Shown here in pieces: positions 6,201 through 6,929 of a stretch of DNA of 6,929 nt (position 1 is its first letter; each line of letters starts with the position of its first letter). Made by a program: the position numbers and the translations under genes. This stretch comes from Oscillospiraceae bacterium (GTDB taxonomy: Bacteria; Bacillota_A; Clostridia; Oscillospirales; Oscillospiraceae): the NCBI GenBank assembly GCA_017408725.1, contig JAFQUA010000070.1:1-6929 (forward strand), in the 5' to 3' direction. Under the pieces are notes generated by a model that saw only the letters and a list, made by a program, of their open reading frames with translations, was not told where the DNA came from and searched no databases.

Positions 6201-6289
6201 CCAAAGATGCCGAAATTGGGTATTTTTCCGTTAGACCCCCGCAAAGTAAGTTGCGGCTCTAAGGAAAGTCCAATTTCAGACGCCTTTGG
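6201..6289. repeat. Long interrupted hairpin upstream of the integrase gene
   Basis: Nested arms pair along nearly the whole 89 bases. CCAAAG (6201-6206) pairs with CTTTGG (6284-6289), and GAAATTGG (6212-6219) with CCAATTTC (6270-6277). TTTCC (6225-6229) pairs with GGAAA (6263-6267), and TTAGA (6231-6235) with TCTAA (6258-6262). CCGCAA (6239-6244) pairs with TTGCGG (6251-6256) around a 6-nt loop. That gives 30 Watson-Crick pairs interrupted by short internal loops and a bulged G6230. This is far more than expected by chance and no protein is encoded here. It may be part of an RNA or a folded single-strand DNA site. Confidence 0.75.
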
Positions 6290-6362
6290 GCTATTTGGGG
6301 GTCAAAATCAACCCCCACTGGCAAAACCAACAACACTTTCAAAAAGTCGTTGCGGTTCTAAG
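6250..6362 (+). repeat. Imperfect direct repeat GTTGCGGYTCTAAG
   Basis: GTTGCGGCTCTAAG (6250-6263) recurs as GTTGCGGTTCTAAG (6349-6362), 13 of 14 bases identical and 99 bp apart. The first copy is the 3' arm of the long hairpin; the second could pair with the same 5' arm instead (TTAGA and CCGCAA). Alternatives are arm-type integrase binding sites or a duplicated RNA element. Confidence 0.5.
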
Positions 6363-6431
6363 CATATTTCGGCCGGCATTGCCGGACGATGGGATTTGGG
6401 CGGGGAAAAGACGCCCGCCCTTATTCCTGCA

Positions 6432-6456
6432 CCTCGTTCGCAAAAACGAGGTTTTT
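6432..6456 (+). terminator. Intrinsic terminator, rightward, opposite to the genes
   Basis: CCTCGTT (6432-6438) and AACGAGG (6445-6451) form a 7-bp stem with a 6-nt loop, followed by TTTTT (6452-6456) and then AGGTTTT. On the minus strand the hairpin is followed by TGCAGG, so it does not serve the leftward genes. It implies a rightward transcript from the gene-free region. Confidence 0.72.
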
Positions 6457-6465
6457 AGGTTTTGT

Positions 6466-6487
6466 GCATAATCACATGGGATTATGC
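6466..6487. repeat. 8-bp inverted repeat over the stop codon of the HTH gene
   Basis: GCATAATC (6466-6473) and GATTATGC (6480-6487) are perfect arms with a 6-nt loop; the right arm covers the TAA stop (6482-6484). There is no T-run on either side, so it is not a standard terminator. It may stabilise the mRNA end or bind a protein. Confidence 0.45.
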
Positions 6488-6886
6488 CACCTGTTCTTCG
6501 AGCTTTTTTCGCTCGTTTTCCCGCATCTGCTGCTCCACATGATACCGCTTCGCTTCCTCGATGGGGCGAATGGTGAAGCAAAGGTTGCCGTTGCGCTTCA
6601 GTCCGCCCTTACCCCAGACCGTAGTCGGTTCCGTGTAGATGAGATGTTTTTCCTCAAGCCCATGGACATACTTCATGACCGTATTCTTTGTTTTACCAAT
6701 CGCTTCTCCAATGGTTTCATAGGAGGGATAGCACTGGTAGGTTTCACGATCCTCACACCGCATCAGGTAAGCATAGGTTGCGATCTCACCTGTTGACAGC
6801 CCCAGAGAGAAGATCTCGTTGGGCAGAGGAAAGTAGTTCCGCTTCGCACTGCGGGACGGATACTGTTCGTATTTCAAGATCTTCAC
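6482..6886 (-). CDS. Helix-turn-helix (winged-helix) protein of a mobile element, Rep-like
   Basis: The 134-aa product has a replication-initiator/phage-type winged helix. The N-terminal MKILKYEQYPSRSAKRNYF is followed by PLPNEIFSLGLSTGEIATYAYL (first helices). The HTH then follows: CYPSYETIGEAIGKTKNTVMKYVHGLEEKHLI at 52-83, with recognition helix about 66-78 and a wing to about 105. The C-terminus is a charged helix (EEAKRYHVEQQMRENERKKLEEQ). Such short proteins occur near integrases in clostridial integrative elements and are usually annotated as helix-turn-helix or replication initiator proteins; the exact role is not known. The start is uncertain. GTG at 6886 lies right on the RBS, whereas TTG at 6877 has AAGGGAG 8 nt upstream. 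The frame is also open to the right edge, so a still earlier start cannot be excluded. Confidence 0.78.
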   Translation of the reverse strand: MKILKYEQYPSRSAKRNYFPLPNEIFSLGLSTGEIATYAYLMRCEDRETYQCYPSYETIGEAIGKTKNTVMKYVHGLEEKHLIYTEPTTVWGKGGLKRNGNLCFTIRPIEEAKRYHVEQQMRENERKKLEEQVA

Positions 6887-6929
6887 TCCCTTACTTATTG
6901 ATTTGATTTTGAACCCAAGTCTGGAACTC

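Larger units (their letters stand above)
6201..6456 (+). ncRNA. Candidate structured noncoding RNA ending in a terminator
   Basis: The gene-free stretch between the HTH gene and the integrase reads, on the plus strand, as a series of hairpins. First is the long interrupted hairpin (6201-6289). Next come GGGGGT/ACCCCC (6297-6302 with 6311-6316), CCGGC/GCCGG (6373-6377 with 6381-6385) and GGGCGG/CCGCCC (6398-6403 with 6415-6420). Last is a terminator hairpin with a T-run. No open frame with an RBS fits. The terminator only makes sense for a rightward transcript, opposite to all neighbouring genes. I could not find a convincing promoter near 6130-6200, so the 5' end is a guess. Confidence 0.42.

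Noticed and set aside
6230..6236. GTTAGAC as an integron attC R-box (GTTRRRY)
   Set aside because: It lies in the middle of the hairpin rather than at its ends, its partner arm is not RYYYAAC, and the neighbouring enzymes are not IntI-type; a 7-base match is expected by chance.
1..6929. CRISPR array, tRNA or rRNA gene
   Set aside because: No regularly spaced repeats and no tRNA- or rRNA-like segments were seen on either strand.

Overview
The window looks like chromosomal DNA from a gut-type member of the Clostridia (Oscillospiraceae/Ruminococcaceae-like). This is inferred from balanced base composition, strong AGGAGG-type ribosome binding sites, a consensus sigma-A promoter, a DUF2500-type membrane protein, and a tandem of AP2-type (arm-domain) tyrosine integrases beside a winged-helix gene, as in clostridial integrative elements. 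Every convincing gene lies on the minus strand, so the window is read from right to left.

Right part (about 3445-6929) is mobile-element DNA. A helix-turn-helix/Rep-like gene (6482-6886) is followed by about 340 bp without a gene. Two tyrosine integrase genes then follow in tandem, 383 aa (4990-6141) and 473 aa (3445-4866). The 473-aa enzyme carries a second arm-type DNA-binding domain at its C-terminus. The gene-free stretch is highly structured: a long interrupted hairpin (6201-6289), three or more shorter hairpins, an imperfect direct repeat, and an intrinsic terminator pointing rightward, opposite to all the genes. It is the best candidate for something undescribed, either a noncoding RNA or a folded DNA site of the element.

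Junction (3154-3444): no complete gene. It holds the strong promoter of the leftward operon, a 49-codon plus-strand open segment with no start, and a rightward intrinsic terminator just after that segment's stop. It probably contains the left border of the mobile element, or debris from insertion.

Left part (1-3153) is a leftward gene cluster driven by a TTTACA-17-TATAAT promoter: a histidine phosphatase, then a SUKH-like protein, then a large protein of unknown function. The last two overlap and look like one gene split by a -1 frameshift at a run of five Gs. The larger piece carries the glycine-rich IIGGADGPTA signature known from oxaloacetate decarboxylase beta subunits, although the protein is soluble. 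A Cys-rich XRE-like regulator follows. After a spacer with an inverted repeat come a 45-aa conserved-looking small protein and the start of a DUF2500-type membrane protein that runs off the left edge.
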